64,000 bases of DNA from the NCBI GenBank assembly GCA_963787185.1, contig CAWBCC010000014.1:868001-932000 (forward strand), given 5' to 3'. Of the stretch, positions 17,102 through 25,327 are shown piece by piece (position 1 is the first letter of the stretch; every line of letters starts with the position of its first letter). The notes below the pieces were generated by a model. That model was not told the DNA's origin. It saw only the letters and a list, made by a program, of their open reading frames with translations, and made no database searches. The stretch is from JAJXZP01 sp963787185 (GTDB lineage: Bacteria > Spirochaetota > Spirochaetia > Treponematales > Rectinemataceae). Made by a program: the position numbers and the translations under genes.

Positions 17102-19087
17102 TCACCTCGAGATCATCGCGGCGAGAGCCTCGACGGTGAAGCCCAGGTGCTTCGCCACTTCCTCTCCCGGTCCGGATTCGCCGAAGCGCTCGATGGAGAA
17201 GATGTCTTCGCTCTTCGCGATGCGCTCCCAACCCATGCCGACGCCCGCCTCGGCCACCACCACGCGCGCTTTTTCGCCGAGCATGGCACGGCGCACGGTC
17301 TCGGGCTGCGAGTAGAAGAGCTCCCTCGAGGGAACGGAGAGGACTCGGACGTTCGTGCAGCCGGATTTGCCGCCGAGCCTGTCGACGGCGGCGAGCGCGA
17401 GAGAGACTTCCGAACCCGACGCCGCGACCACGATTTCCGGCTCCTCCTGGGTATTGTGCACGACGTAGGCGCCGAGCCCCATGGTGTACGGCCACTCGGG
17501 ATCGTCCTTTTCGAAAACGGGAAGATTCTGGCGGCTGAGCACGAGGACCGTGGGACCGTCCTTTCGCTCCATGGCCATTCGCCATGCGACGGCGGTCTCG
17601 GCCGCATCGGCGGGACGGATCACGCGCACGTTCGGGATGGCCCTGATGCTGGCCAAATGCTCGATGGGCTGATGGGTGGGGCCGTCCTCGCCCAGGAAGA
17701 TCGAGTCGTGCGTCATGATATAGATCACCGGCCGCTTCATGAGAGCCGCGAGACGCAGGGCGGGCTTGAGGTAGTCGGTGAAGGTGAGAAAGGTGGCGAC
17801 GAAGGGTCGGAGGCCTCCGTGCAGGGAAATGCCGTTGGCTATGGCCGCCATGGCGTGCTCGCGGACGCCGAAGTGAATCATGCGGCCCGATCTGTTCGTC
17901 GCGTCGTAGATGCCGGCGCCGGCTATTTGAGTGACATTGGGACCGGTCAGGTCGGCCGAACCGCCGACGAGATTGGGCCAGGCGGCGGCGACGGCGGCCA
18001 GGCACTTTCCGGAGGCGTTGCGCGTCGCGATCTTTTCGCCCTGGGCGAACGCGGGCAGATCGAGGGCTTTGCGCGGCTTGTCCGCGAGGAAGTCCGCGAA
18101 CTCCGCCGCCAAAGCGGGATTCTCCCTTTCCCAAGCGTCGAACTCGGCCTGCCAGGCCGCCCTGGCCGCCGCGAAAACGGGTTTGCGCGAGGAAAAGTAG
18201 GCGCGTGCTTCGGCCGCGACCCAGAATTTCTCGGCTTCGGGGATCCCCAGTCCGGCCTTGGCCTTCGCCACTTCCTCTTCGCCGAGCGCGGAGCCGTGGA
18301 CCCCGGCGGTGCCTTGCTTGGTGGGAGCCCCCTTGCCGATGATGCTTTTCAGGATGATGAGCTTGGGCCTGTCGGCGTAGGCGCTCGACCTGGCCTCGGC
18401 GATGAGACGTTCCAGGCCGGCGAAATCGTACATGTCGCCGTGAAGGACTTTCCAGCCGTATGCCTCGTAGCGCTTGGCTACGTCCTCGCCGAAGGCGAGT
18501 TCGGTGGAACCGTCGATGGTTATCCTGTTGGAATCGTAAAAAACTATGAGCTTGCCGAGCTTGAGATGGCCGGCGAGAGAGGAGGCCTCGCCGCTCACGC
18601 CTTCCATGAGGCAGCCGTCCCCGGCCAGGACCCAGACGCGGTGGTCGATGATGGTCCTTTTGGGGGTATTGAAGCGTGCGGCGAGCATGGATTCGGCGAT
18701 CGCCATGCCGACGGCGTTCGCGACGCCCTGGCCGAGCGGCCCGGTCGTGGTCTCGATGCCGGCCGCGAGCCCGTATTCGGGGTGCCCGGCGCAGGGGCTG
18801 CCGATCTTGCGAAAGCTCTTGATGTCTTCGAGCTTGAGGCCGTAGCCCGAGAGATAGAGCAGGGAGTAGAGAAACATGGAGCCGTGTCCGGCCGAAAGCA
18901 CGAAACGATCGCGGTCCAGCCACTTGGGATCGGCCGGATCGTGGCGGAGAGTTTCTCCGTACAGGAAGGCGCCGAGCTCTGCGCAGCCGAGCGGAAGCCC
19001 GGGATGCCCCGAGTTGGCCGCCTGGACGGCATCCATGGAAAGGCTGCGAACGCTGAGCGCCACTTTTTCAAGGGCCTTGGTATCCAT
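17102..19087 (-). CDS. tkt: Transketolase
   Basis: This 661-residue thiamine-diphosphate enzyme of the non-oxidative pentose phosphate pathway transfers two-carbon units between sugar phosphates. The N-terminal region has NSGHPGLPLG and GHGSMFLYSLLYL; the ThDP-binding part has GDGCLMEG; the Pyr domain has GVREHAMAAIANG with the catalytic Glu, and GPTHQPIEHL. The start is set at ATG 19087, with AAGGAG 8 bases upstream; the frame is open further up to 19216 but that part is the divergent promoter. A sigma-70-like promoter and a 17-base palindrome precede it. The assignment is firm. Confidence 0.95.
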   Translation of the reverse strand: MDTKALEKVALSVRSLSMDAVQAANSGHPGLPLGCAELGAFLYGETLRHDPADPKWLDRDRFVLSAGHGSMFLYSLLYLSGYGLKLEDIKSFRKIGSPCAGHPEYGLAAGIETTTGPLGQGVANAVGMAIAESMLAARFNTPKRTIIDHRVWVLAGDGCLMEGVSGEASSLAGHLKLGKLIVFYDSNRITIDGSTELAFGEDVAKRYEAYGWKVLHGDMYDFAGLERLIAEARSSAYADRPKLIILKSIIGKGAPTKQGTAGVHGSALGEEEVAKAKAGLGIPEAEKFWVAAEARAYFSSRKPVFAAARAAWQAEFDAWERENPALAAEFADFLADKPRKALDLPAFAQGEKIATRNASGKCLAAVAAAWPNLVGGSADLTGPNVTQIAGAGIYDATNRSGRMIHFGVREHAMAAIANGISLHGGLRPFVATFLTFTDYLKPALRLAALMKRPVIYIMTHDSIFLGEDGPTHQPIEHLASIRAIPNVRVIRPADAAETAVAWRMAMERKDGPTVLVLSRQNLPVFEKDDPEWPYTMGLGAYVVHNTQEEPEIVVAASGSEVSLALAAVDRLGGKSGCTNVRVLSVPSRELFYSQPETVRRAMLGEKARVVVAEAGVGMGWERIAKSEDIFSIERFGESGPGEEVAKHLGFTVEALAAMISR

Positions 19088-19112
19088 AAAAATCTCCTTA
19101 TGAATGAGTACC

Positions 19113-19156
19113 GTATCGGGCGCCGATACAGTACAATCTTTTTTGTATATTCTCAA
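19113..19156 (-). promoter_or_regulatory. tkt promoter with overlapping palindromic operator
   Basis: Minus-strand TTGAGA (19151-19156) and TACTGT (19128-19133) are exactly 17 bases apart. A perfect palindrome, GTATCGG-GCG-CCGATAC (19113-19129), covers the end of the -10 and the likely start site. Its position suggests a repressor site controlling tkt and perhaps the divergent peptidase gene. Confidence 0.5.
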
Positions 19157-19171
19157 CCGCAGGGGGCGGCC

Positions 19172-19921
19172 ATGGAGAAAAAATCGAGCCGTGGGACGTC
19201 GCGCAGGGCGGCGCATGCGGCGCGCACGATCGAGGCCGGAGGCTTGCGGGCGGAACTCGTCCGGACCCGTCGCCGGAGCGTTTCGCTCCAGCTTCTGCCG
19301 GATCTGGGCCTGCTTTTGCGCGCTCCCCTCACTGCGTCCGACGACTTCCTCGAAGACTTTCTAATCCGGCGCAAAGACTGGGTCCAGAAGCACAGGGCGC
19401 GTTTGGAGGCTCTTCGCGCGGCGGACCCGGGCCCAATCTGGTCGGCCGGCGGAGAAGTGCCTTTTCTGGGGCGCAAACTGGCGCTGGATGTAAGGGCGGG
19501 GAACAGGAGCGAGGCTCGCCTGAGGCCCGACGGTCTCGTCGCGGTCGTGCCCGATGTCGGCGACGCGCAGGCGGTCCGCGCGGCGGTGGAGCGACTCTAC
19601 GCGAGGGAGGCCGCAAAGCGCTTTCCTCCCCTCCTCGAAGCCTGTCTCGAGCGTGCCGCGCCCCGCCGGCTGCCGCGACCCGATCTGCGGCTCAGGGCGA
19701 TGCGTTCGCGCTGGGGAAGCTGCGACCCGGTCAAAAAGGTGGTGACGCTCAACGTCCGGCTGCTGCGATTTTCGCCCGAGGTCATCGAGTACGTCATCAT
19801 GCACGAACTCGCCCATCTCCGCCATCGCGGCCACGACGCGCGGTTCTATGGTTTGCTCGAAGAGCTCTGCCCCCAGTGGAAGAGCATGAGACGCCTCCTC
19901 GCGGGCGTTTTCCTGGACTAA
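19172..19921 (+). CDS. YgjP-like (DUF45/WLM) zinc metallopeptidase
   Basis: This 249-residue protein is of the YgjP/DUF45 family. The zinc site HELAH lies in YVIMHELAHLRHRGHDARF, preceded by the conserved RSRWGSCDPVKKVVTLN block. The N-terminal half has the family beta-rich part (VRTRRRSVSLQL) and the FLIRRKDWVQKH helix. The start ATG 19172 is used because the longer frame would run across the transketolase gene. The family resembles the protease domain of SprT/Wss1 proteins, but the physiological substrate is not known. It is divergent from tkt, 84 bases apart, with a shared palindrome. Confidence 0.85.
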   Translation: MEKKSSRGTSRRAAHAARTIEAGGLRAELVRTRRRSVSLQLLPDLGLLLRAPLTASDDFLEDFLIRRKDWVQKHRARLEALRAADPGPIWSAGGEVPFLGRKLALDVRAGNRSEARLRPDGLVAVVPDVGDAQAVRAAVERLYAREAAKRFPPLLEACLERAAPRRLPRPDLRLRAMRSRWGSCDPVKKVVTLNVRLLRFSPEVIEYVIMHELAHLRHRGHDARFYGLLEELCPQWKSMRRLLAGVFLD

Positions 19922-20007
19922 GATTCTGAGGCGACACGACGCTGCAGCGCATGATGTGTGCATCTTCTGCCAGAGATGCCTGACTTTCATTGTCAACCCG
20001 AGGAATT

Positions 20008-21900
20008 ATGAAAAACAAAGCCTTCGCCTTTCGTCTGATCCTTATCGTTTCCAGCCTGGGTTTCTCGGCCGCCGCCGTCGCGTGCGTCCTGCTGTTCCGC
20101 GAACCCGGTGGCAGACTCCTCGTTCCCATGCTTGCGACTGGAGGATCGGGCCTCGTCTTCACCCTGGTAGCCCTCCTTTGCGTGGGAGCTTTCGCTCGAC
20201 CCTATCGTGTCGACTTCGGCGGGCTGCAGGAGGCCCGTCTCGGCGGACCGGCTACGGCCGAACAGGACTATTCGGCCGCCCTCGAAGACATCGGCGGCGC
20301 TCCCCTCAAGGCGCTCATAGTCTACCTTCTCCTCGCCGCCCTCTTCGTGCTGGGCCTCATGTTCTTTCCCGGCGCGCCGGGGACATCCTTGCCGGCGCGC
20401 GGCGCCGCGCTGTCGTTCATCCTCTCCTTCGCGATGCTGAGCGCGGCCTTTCTGTACGTCCTGACCGACAAGCTATCGCTCACCACCCTGCTGGCCGGCG
20501 ATCTGCACAGCTACCCGGCGGCCCTTCGCGACAACCGGCAACGCAGGAAAAACTTGATCATACCCATGTTTACGACTCTCATGACCCTCCTCTTTGCCTA
20601 TTCCTGCGCCTTTCTCTTCGGGCGCAGCGCCGAGAAAGAGGCCGGCGCGGGCTTCACAGGCTTTCTCGTCGCGGTCATACCCATCAGTGCCTTCTATTTT
20701 TGTTTCGTGCTGGCGCTGATGTTCACCTGGGGGGCGAATACGGCTCTCCTGTTCCGTTCGGTCATCAGCGAGCTCGAACAGCTTTCCTCCGCGGATAAGG
20801 ATCTCACTCGGAGGATCTCCATATGTTCGGTCGACGAGATCGCGACTATATCGGGCATGATGAACACCTTCTGCGACGGCTTGGCGGAGAGCCTGCGCGA
20901 GATCAGGCGCAGTTATGCCCAGCTCTACCGGGTCCAGGAAAGCCTGTTCGCGGGTATCCGTACTTCTTCCGCGGCCTCGGGCGAGATGGCGGGCGGCATC
21001 GATGGATTGATCGGCATGATCGAGCGCGAAGACCTCGCGGTGCGGCGGAGCCTCGAATCCGCCGAAAGTCTCGCCCAACATGTGGCCGCCGTGGCGAGCT
21101 CGTCGCGGGAACAGTCGATCAGTCTTACGGGCTCGGTCGAGCGAGTCCAGTCGGCGATGGGGGAAATAGGTCGGCTGTCGCAGGAGAGCGAGGCGGCCAG
21201 GACGAAGACCGCCGCCCTCGTCGAGACCTTCGGAGCCGGAGAGGGCAATATACGCACCGCGATCGAGACGGTGAAGGCAGTCGCGGCCCGATCGAGCGAC
21301 CTCATCGAGATCAACAAGCTCATCAGCGCGGTGGCTTCCCGTACGAATCTCCTGGCGATGAACGCGTCCATCGAGGCCGCCCACGCGGGCGATGCAGGTC
21401 GGGGTTTCAGCGTAGTCGCCGACGAAATCCGCACGCTGGCGGAGTCGACGGCGGAGCACACGAGGAAGAGCAAGGAAAGTCTCGGCGATATTTTGGCCCT
21501 CATTCGCGGTGCCCTCGAGGCTTCGGAGTCCACCGGCTCGTCCTTCGCGACCATCCGCAGCTCGGTCGCGGAATTGGAGAGAACGACAGCCTCCACCGCG
21601 GCCTCCATGGGCGAGCAGGAGCGGCGGAACAAGGAGGTTCTCGAGCTTCTCGGCGGCACGGAGCTGCTGGCGCAGAGCGTCGCGGACACGGCGCGGGCTC
21701 TGGACGGCATCGCCCGGGAGATGAGTGCCAGACTCGGCGATGCCGCCGAAGAGTCGAACAAGGCGAACGAAGTCTCGCGTACCATGCGCGAGCGGAATGC
21801 TGAGCTGCGCCGCGTGGTGGCGGAGGTGGACGGTCTCGCGGGAGAGGCGGCCAGTCTCAACGGCAGGATCGATACGTTCCTGGATACCTTCAACGCCTGA
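20008..21900 (+). CDS. Methyl-accepting chemotaxis-type receptor with six-TM sensor
   Basis: This 630-residue protein starts with about six hydrophobic helices within the first 240 residues and has no large periplasmic domain. A HAMP-like region follows, then a cytoplasmic signalling domain whose hairpin tip reads AVASRTNLLAMNASIEAAHA, with the downstream RGFSVVADEIRTLAESTA. This is the CheA/CheW-contact region of chemoreceptors. ATG 20008 with GAGGA just upstream is preferred over a TTG at 19990. Sensing probably occurs within or at the membrane (redox, membrane state or a small ligand); the ligand is unknown. It is convergent with uvrC and overlaps it by 11 bases. Confidence 0.9.
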   Translation: MKNKAFAFRLILIVSSLGFSAAAVACVLLFREPGGRLLVPMLATGGSGLVFTLVALLCVGAFARPYRVDFGGLQEARLGGPATAEQDYSAALEDIGGAPLKALIVYLLLAALFVLGLMFFPGAPGTSLPARGAALSFILSFAMLSAAFLYVLTDKLSLTTLLAGDLHSYPAALRDNRQRRKNLIIPMFTTLMTLLFAYSCAFLFGRSAEKEAGAGFTGFLVAVIPISAFYFCFVLALMFTWGANTALLFRSVISELEQLSSADKDLTRRISICSVDEIATISGMMNTFCDGLAESLREIRRSYAQLYRVQESLFAGIRTSSAASGEMAGGIDGLIGMIEREDLAVRRSLESAESLAQHVAAVASSSREQSISLTGSVERVQSAMGEIGRLSQESEAARTKTAALVETFGAGEGNIRTAIETVKAVAARSSDLIEINKLISAVASRTNLLAMNASIEAAHAGDAGRGFSVVADEIRTLAESTAEHTRKSKESLGDILALIRGALEASESTGSSFATIRSSVAELERTTASTAASMGEQERRNKEVLELLGGTELLAQSVADTARALDGIAREMSARLGDAAEESNKANEVSRTMRERNAELRRVVAEVDGLAGEAASLNGRIDTFLDTFNA

Positions 21901-23734
21901 GCTGGGATCCGGTCCGCTTCAGCAGCGTGTTCTTGACCCGCATCGCGGCCTCGGGCCCCAATCCTCCCGCGGCGGCGATGCGCTCGGGCGCAGCCTGGGC
22001 GATGAGCTCGATCGAGCCGAACACGCGCATGAGACGGCGCGCGCGAGCGGGGCCGATGCCCTCGATCTCTTCGAGGACGCCGAAGCGAAGATCCGCTGCG
22101 CGGAGTTTCTGATTGAGCCCTGTCGCGAAGCGGTGAGTCTCGTCGCGCACGGCGACGAGGACTCGCAGGGCCGGGGAGTCCTTGGGGAGGACGATCGGCT
22201 CGGCCTTCTCCGGAAGCCATATCTCCTCGTTCTGCTTGGCCAGACCCGCTAGGTCGCTGTCCACCCCCAGAGCGTCGAGTATCTCCTTCGCGGCCGAGAC
22301 CTGGCCCGCCCCGCCGTCTATGAGGATGAGATCCGGCAGCTCCGACTCCTCGTTGACGAGACGCGTGTAGCGCCGAGCCACCGCCTCCCGGACGGCGCCG
22401 AAATCGTCTATGGCGCCCTCGAGGCTGCGAATCTTGAAATGGCGGTAGTTTTTCTTGTCCGGGACTCCATTCTTGAAGGAGACGAGCGAGGCGACCGTGT
22501 GCTTTCCCGAAAGCTGCGAAATATCGAAGCCTTCGATCCTCGAGGGAAGGGAGGAGAGCCCGAGGAGCCTGTGCAATTCTTCCAGTGCGGGAATGTCGCC
22601 GATCTCGCGTCGACGCTTGGCCAGGTCCTCGGCGGCATTCTGGGCGGCGAGGTTGATCGCGACCTCGTGCCGCTTTTCGGTCGGAAGCCCGATATCGGTC
22701 GGGACGCCGAGCTCGCGCGCGAAGTAGCGGGTGAGCAGTTCGAACTCGGTCGACTTTTGAACGAAGATGCGCGGCGGCGGAGTCCGGTCCCTGCCGTAGT
22801 AGCTCATCAGAAAGCCCCGCAGAGCCTCGTCCTCGGGGGCGTAGAGTCTGCTTCTGAAGAGATCGCGCCCGGTGAGCTTGCCCCCGCGCATCTGGAACAC
22901 GACGAAACTGACGAGATCGCCGTCGGCCGCCCAGGCGACATAATCGCGGGCTTCGGGATCGAAGTCGACGGCGCTCGAGCGGCCGGCGAACTGTTCTATC
23001 GCGGTCACCGAGTCGCGGAGCTTGGCCGCTTCCTCGAAGCGCAGCGCGAGGGCCGCGGCGTCCATGCGCGCGTGGAGCTCGGCGAGGAGGGCATCCGTTT
23101 CTCCCGACAGCAATTTTTTCACCTCTTCGACATAGACCGCGTAGTCTTCTTTGCTGATTTTGCCGGCGCAGGGGCCGGAGCACCGGCCGATGTGGTAGTA
23201 CATGCATGGGGCGGCGCGCTTTTTCATGATGGCGCAGCGGCGCAGAGGGAAGAGCTTTTTTATGAGGTCGAGATAGGTATCGATCACCTCGACGCCGGGG
23301 AAGGGGCCGAAATAGAGGCTGCCGTCGTTGATGATGCGGCGAGTTCGGAATACGCGGGGAAACTCCTCGTTGGTTATGCGTACGCTGGGATAGGTCTTGC
23401 CGTCTTTGAGGTTGATGTTGTAGCGGGGCTTGTGCTCCTTGATGAGCGTGTTCTCCAGGAGCAGAGCTTCGTATTCGCTTCCCGCCATTATCCACTCTAT
23501 CCGGTCGATTCGCGAAACCAGGTGTCTGGTTTTTACGTCCTTCCTGCCCGAAAAGTAGGATGAAAGCCTGTTCCGGAGGATCTTAGCCTTGCCGACATAG
23601 ATGATCTCTCCGGCGGCATCCCGCATGAGATAGACGCCCGGTTCGACCGGAGCCTGTCGGACGAGGTTGCGAAAGTTCGCAAGGCGCTCGTCGCGCGTTC
23701 GGCGGGGCTTCCCGCCGGCTTCAGTATCGTCCAT
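21890..23734 (-). CDS. uvrC: Excinuclease ABC subunit C
   Basis: This 614-residue UvrC makes both incisions in nucleotide excision repair. The N-terminal GIY-YIG domain reads EPGVYLMRDAAGEIIYVGKA. The four-cysteine cluster region follows (MYYHIGRCSGPCAGKI), then a UVR motif near 200-235 and the RNase H-like endonuclease part with DLILIDGGAGQVSAA. Tandem helix-hairpin-helix motifs end the protein (IEGIGPARARRLM and the final GGLGPEAA). Length is typical. The start at 23734 is 15 bases from the divergent LamG gene. Confidence 0.95.
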   Translation of the reverse strand: MDDTEAGGKPRRTRDERLANFRNLVRQAPVEPGVYLMRDAAGEIIYVGKAKILRNRLSSYFSGRKDVKTRHLVSRIDRIEWIMAGSEYEALLLENTLIKEHKPRYNINLKDGKTYPSVRITNEEFPRVFRTRRIINDGSLYFGPFPGVEVIDTYLDLIKKLFPLRRCAIMKKRAAPCMYYHIGRCSGPCAGKISKEDYAVYVEEVKKLLSGETDALLAELHARMDAAALALRFEEAAKLRDSVTAIEQFAGRSSAVDFDPEARDYVAWAADGDLVSFVVFQMRGGKLTGRDLFRSRLYAPEDEALRGFLMSYYGRDRTPPPRIFVQKSTEFELLTRYFARELGVPTDIGLPTEKRHEVAINLAAQNAAEDLAKRRREIGDIPALEELHRLLGLSSLPSRIEGFDISQLSGKHTVASLVSFKNGVPDKKNYRHFKIRSLEGAIDDFGAVREAVARRYTRLVNEESELPDLILIDGGAGQVSAAKEILDALGVDSDLAGLAKQNEEIWLPEKAEPIVLPKDSPALRVLVAVRDETHRFATGLNQKLRAADLRFGVLEEIEGIGPARARRLMRVFGSIELIAQAAPERIAAAGGLGPEAAMRVKNTLLKRTGSQLRR

Positions 23735-23761
23735 ATTGTACGATAATCAATGTACGGACAA

Positions 23762-25327
23762 ATGAACTTTAAGGGAATACCGATCATCGCGTTCGCTCTG
23801 CTCGCAGCCGTCCCGGCTCGGGCCATAGAACAGAGGCTCGAAGTCTTCGCCGGGCGCAGCGACAGTCCCGCGGCCCAGAACGACTCGGGAATACCGCGGA
23901 CCATCGGGGAGTGGGCCGTCGATGGCGCGATGCTGCGCTCCGGCTTCCGGGGCGGGCTCGACTACGTCCTTCTCAACGATGTATATAAGCCTGATGACTC
24001 GGCCGATCTTCTCCTTCATCTGGATCATCCGGCGCCGACGGACGCCTCCGGTAACTGGAACGTTTCCGCCGGGCCCGACTTCGAGATAGACGCTTCGCGC
24101 GCCCTTTTCGGCGAAGGCGCCGCCTCTTTCAGCGGCCCATCCTCGACTCTCAGCCTCTATCCCGGCCCCTCTTCGCTTTTCGCGGAGAACTCCCATTTTC
24201 GCGACTTTTCCTTCGAGTTTTGGCTCTACCCGGCGGTCGCCGAGAACGGAGAAGTCGTCCTATTGTGGCAATCGGTGCGCAAGCTGTCCGGCGGAGTGCT
24301 TCCGCAGCAGATATCCTGCGTGATAGCCGGCGGACGCCTCCTGTGGACCTTCTCGGGCTTTTTTGCCCCGCCGAACGCGAGCCGGCCCGGCCGGGCGGGC
24401 TTTACGCTCGAGCTGCGCGGGCGCAGCCCGCTGGTGCCTCGCGTATGGTCGCATCACCTCGTCAGATTCGACGGCGATACGGGGCTGCTCGAGTACCAGG
24501 TGGACGGAAAGCCCGAGGCGGATACCTATGCCACGGCGAGCGGCCATGAGGGCGGCACGGTGTTCGAGCCGGCGATCGGGGCCGTATCGCCCATCAAGCT
24601 CTGCCCCGAGTTCGCGGGTCTCGTCGACGAGTTCAGGCTTTCGCGAAGCTTCGTCAAAAGACCTGCGCTGAAGCCCTACGGCAGGGAAAGCGCGCTCGTG
24701 CTCAGCCCGGTCGCCGATCTCGGCTATGGCCACAGCCGTCTCGTCTCGATCGATGCCCAATTCAAGGCTCCCGGCACCTCGGGAGTCGAACTTTCCTATC
24801 GCATGGCGGAAGATTGGGCGCGATGGCGCCTCGATTACCCGACATGGATACCCTTTCGCCCGGGGAAGAGCCTTCCCGATTCTCCCAGGGGCCGCTACGT
24901 TCAGATTCGCGCCGAACTTTTTCCCGACGGCTCGGGAAAGTTCGGTCCATCGCTCTCCTCATTCACTCTCCGCTTCGTGCAAGACCCTCCTCCGCCCCCT
25001 CCCGCTCGCCTGATCGCCACCGCCGAGGACGGAGCGATAGAGCTTCGCTGGAGTCGCGTGCCCGAGGCCGATCTGGCTGGGTATCTTGTATATTATGGAG
25101 AAGAGTCCGGACAATATTTCGGAACGGGGACAGACCAGGGCCCCAGTCCGATAAACGCGGGCGATGCCACGACGATCACTATCACGGGCATCCCCGACGG
25201 GAAGCTGCTCTATTTCGCGGTCGCGGCATACGATACGGCCGCAGGCTCCGCCGCGGGCGGCGCCGAATCGCGCGCAGGCGAGCTCTCCGAAGAGGTGGCC
25301 GCCCGACCCTCGAGGACGCCACCATGA
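23762..25327 (+). CDS. Secreted LamG/concanavalin-like and fibronectin III protein
   Basis: This protein of about 521 residues begins with a signal peptide (MNFKGIPIIAFALLAAVPARA), so it is exported. An in-frame ATG at 23750 would add MYGQ and is possible. Residues ~80-290 look like a laminin-G/concanavalin-type domain (FSFEFWLYP, VDEFRLSRS). The C-terminal ~100 residues form a fibronectin type III domain (ELRWSRVPEADLAGYLVYYG) after a proline-rich linker. It probably binds carbohydrate or another surface partner outside the inner membrane. Its stop overlaps the start of the TPR gene (ATGA), so the two are co-translated. Confidence 0.75.
   Translation: MNFKGIPIIAFALLAAVPARAIEQRLEVFAGRSDSPAAQNDSGIPRTIGEWAVDGAMLRSGFRGGLDYVLLNDVYKPDDSADLLLHLDHPAPTDASGNWNVSAGPDFEIDASRALFGEGAASFSGPSSTLSLYPGPSSLFAENSHFRDFSFEFWLYPAVAENGEVVLLWQSVRKLSGGVLPQQISCVIAGGRLLWTFSGFFAPPNASRPGRAGFTLELRGRSPLVPRVWSHHLVRFDGDTGLLEYQVDGKPEADTYATASGHEGGTVFEPAIGAVSPIKLCPEFAGLVDEFRLSRSFVKRPALKPYGRESALVLSPVADLGYGHSRLVSIDAQFKAPGTSGVELSYRMAEDWARWRLDYPTWIPFRPGKSLPDSPRGRYVQIRAELFPDGSGKFGPSLSSFTLRFVQDPPPPPPARLIATAEDGAIELRWSRVPEADLAGYLVYYGEESGQYFGTGTDQGPSPINAGDATTITITGIPDGKLLYFAVAAYDTAAGSAAGGAESRAGELSEEVAARPSRTPP

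Noticed and set aside
17078..19171. Very long open frame opposite transketolase
   Set aside because: The part before 19172 is antisense to a firm tkt gene; only the final 249 codons are a real peptidase.
20925..23495. 856-codon minus-strand frame over the MCP and uvrC genes
   Set aside because: It crosses two real genes in other frames with no domain; it is a shadow.
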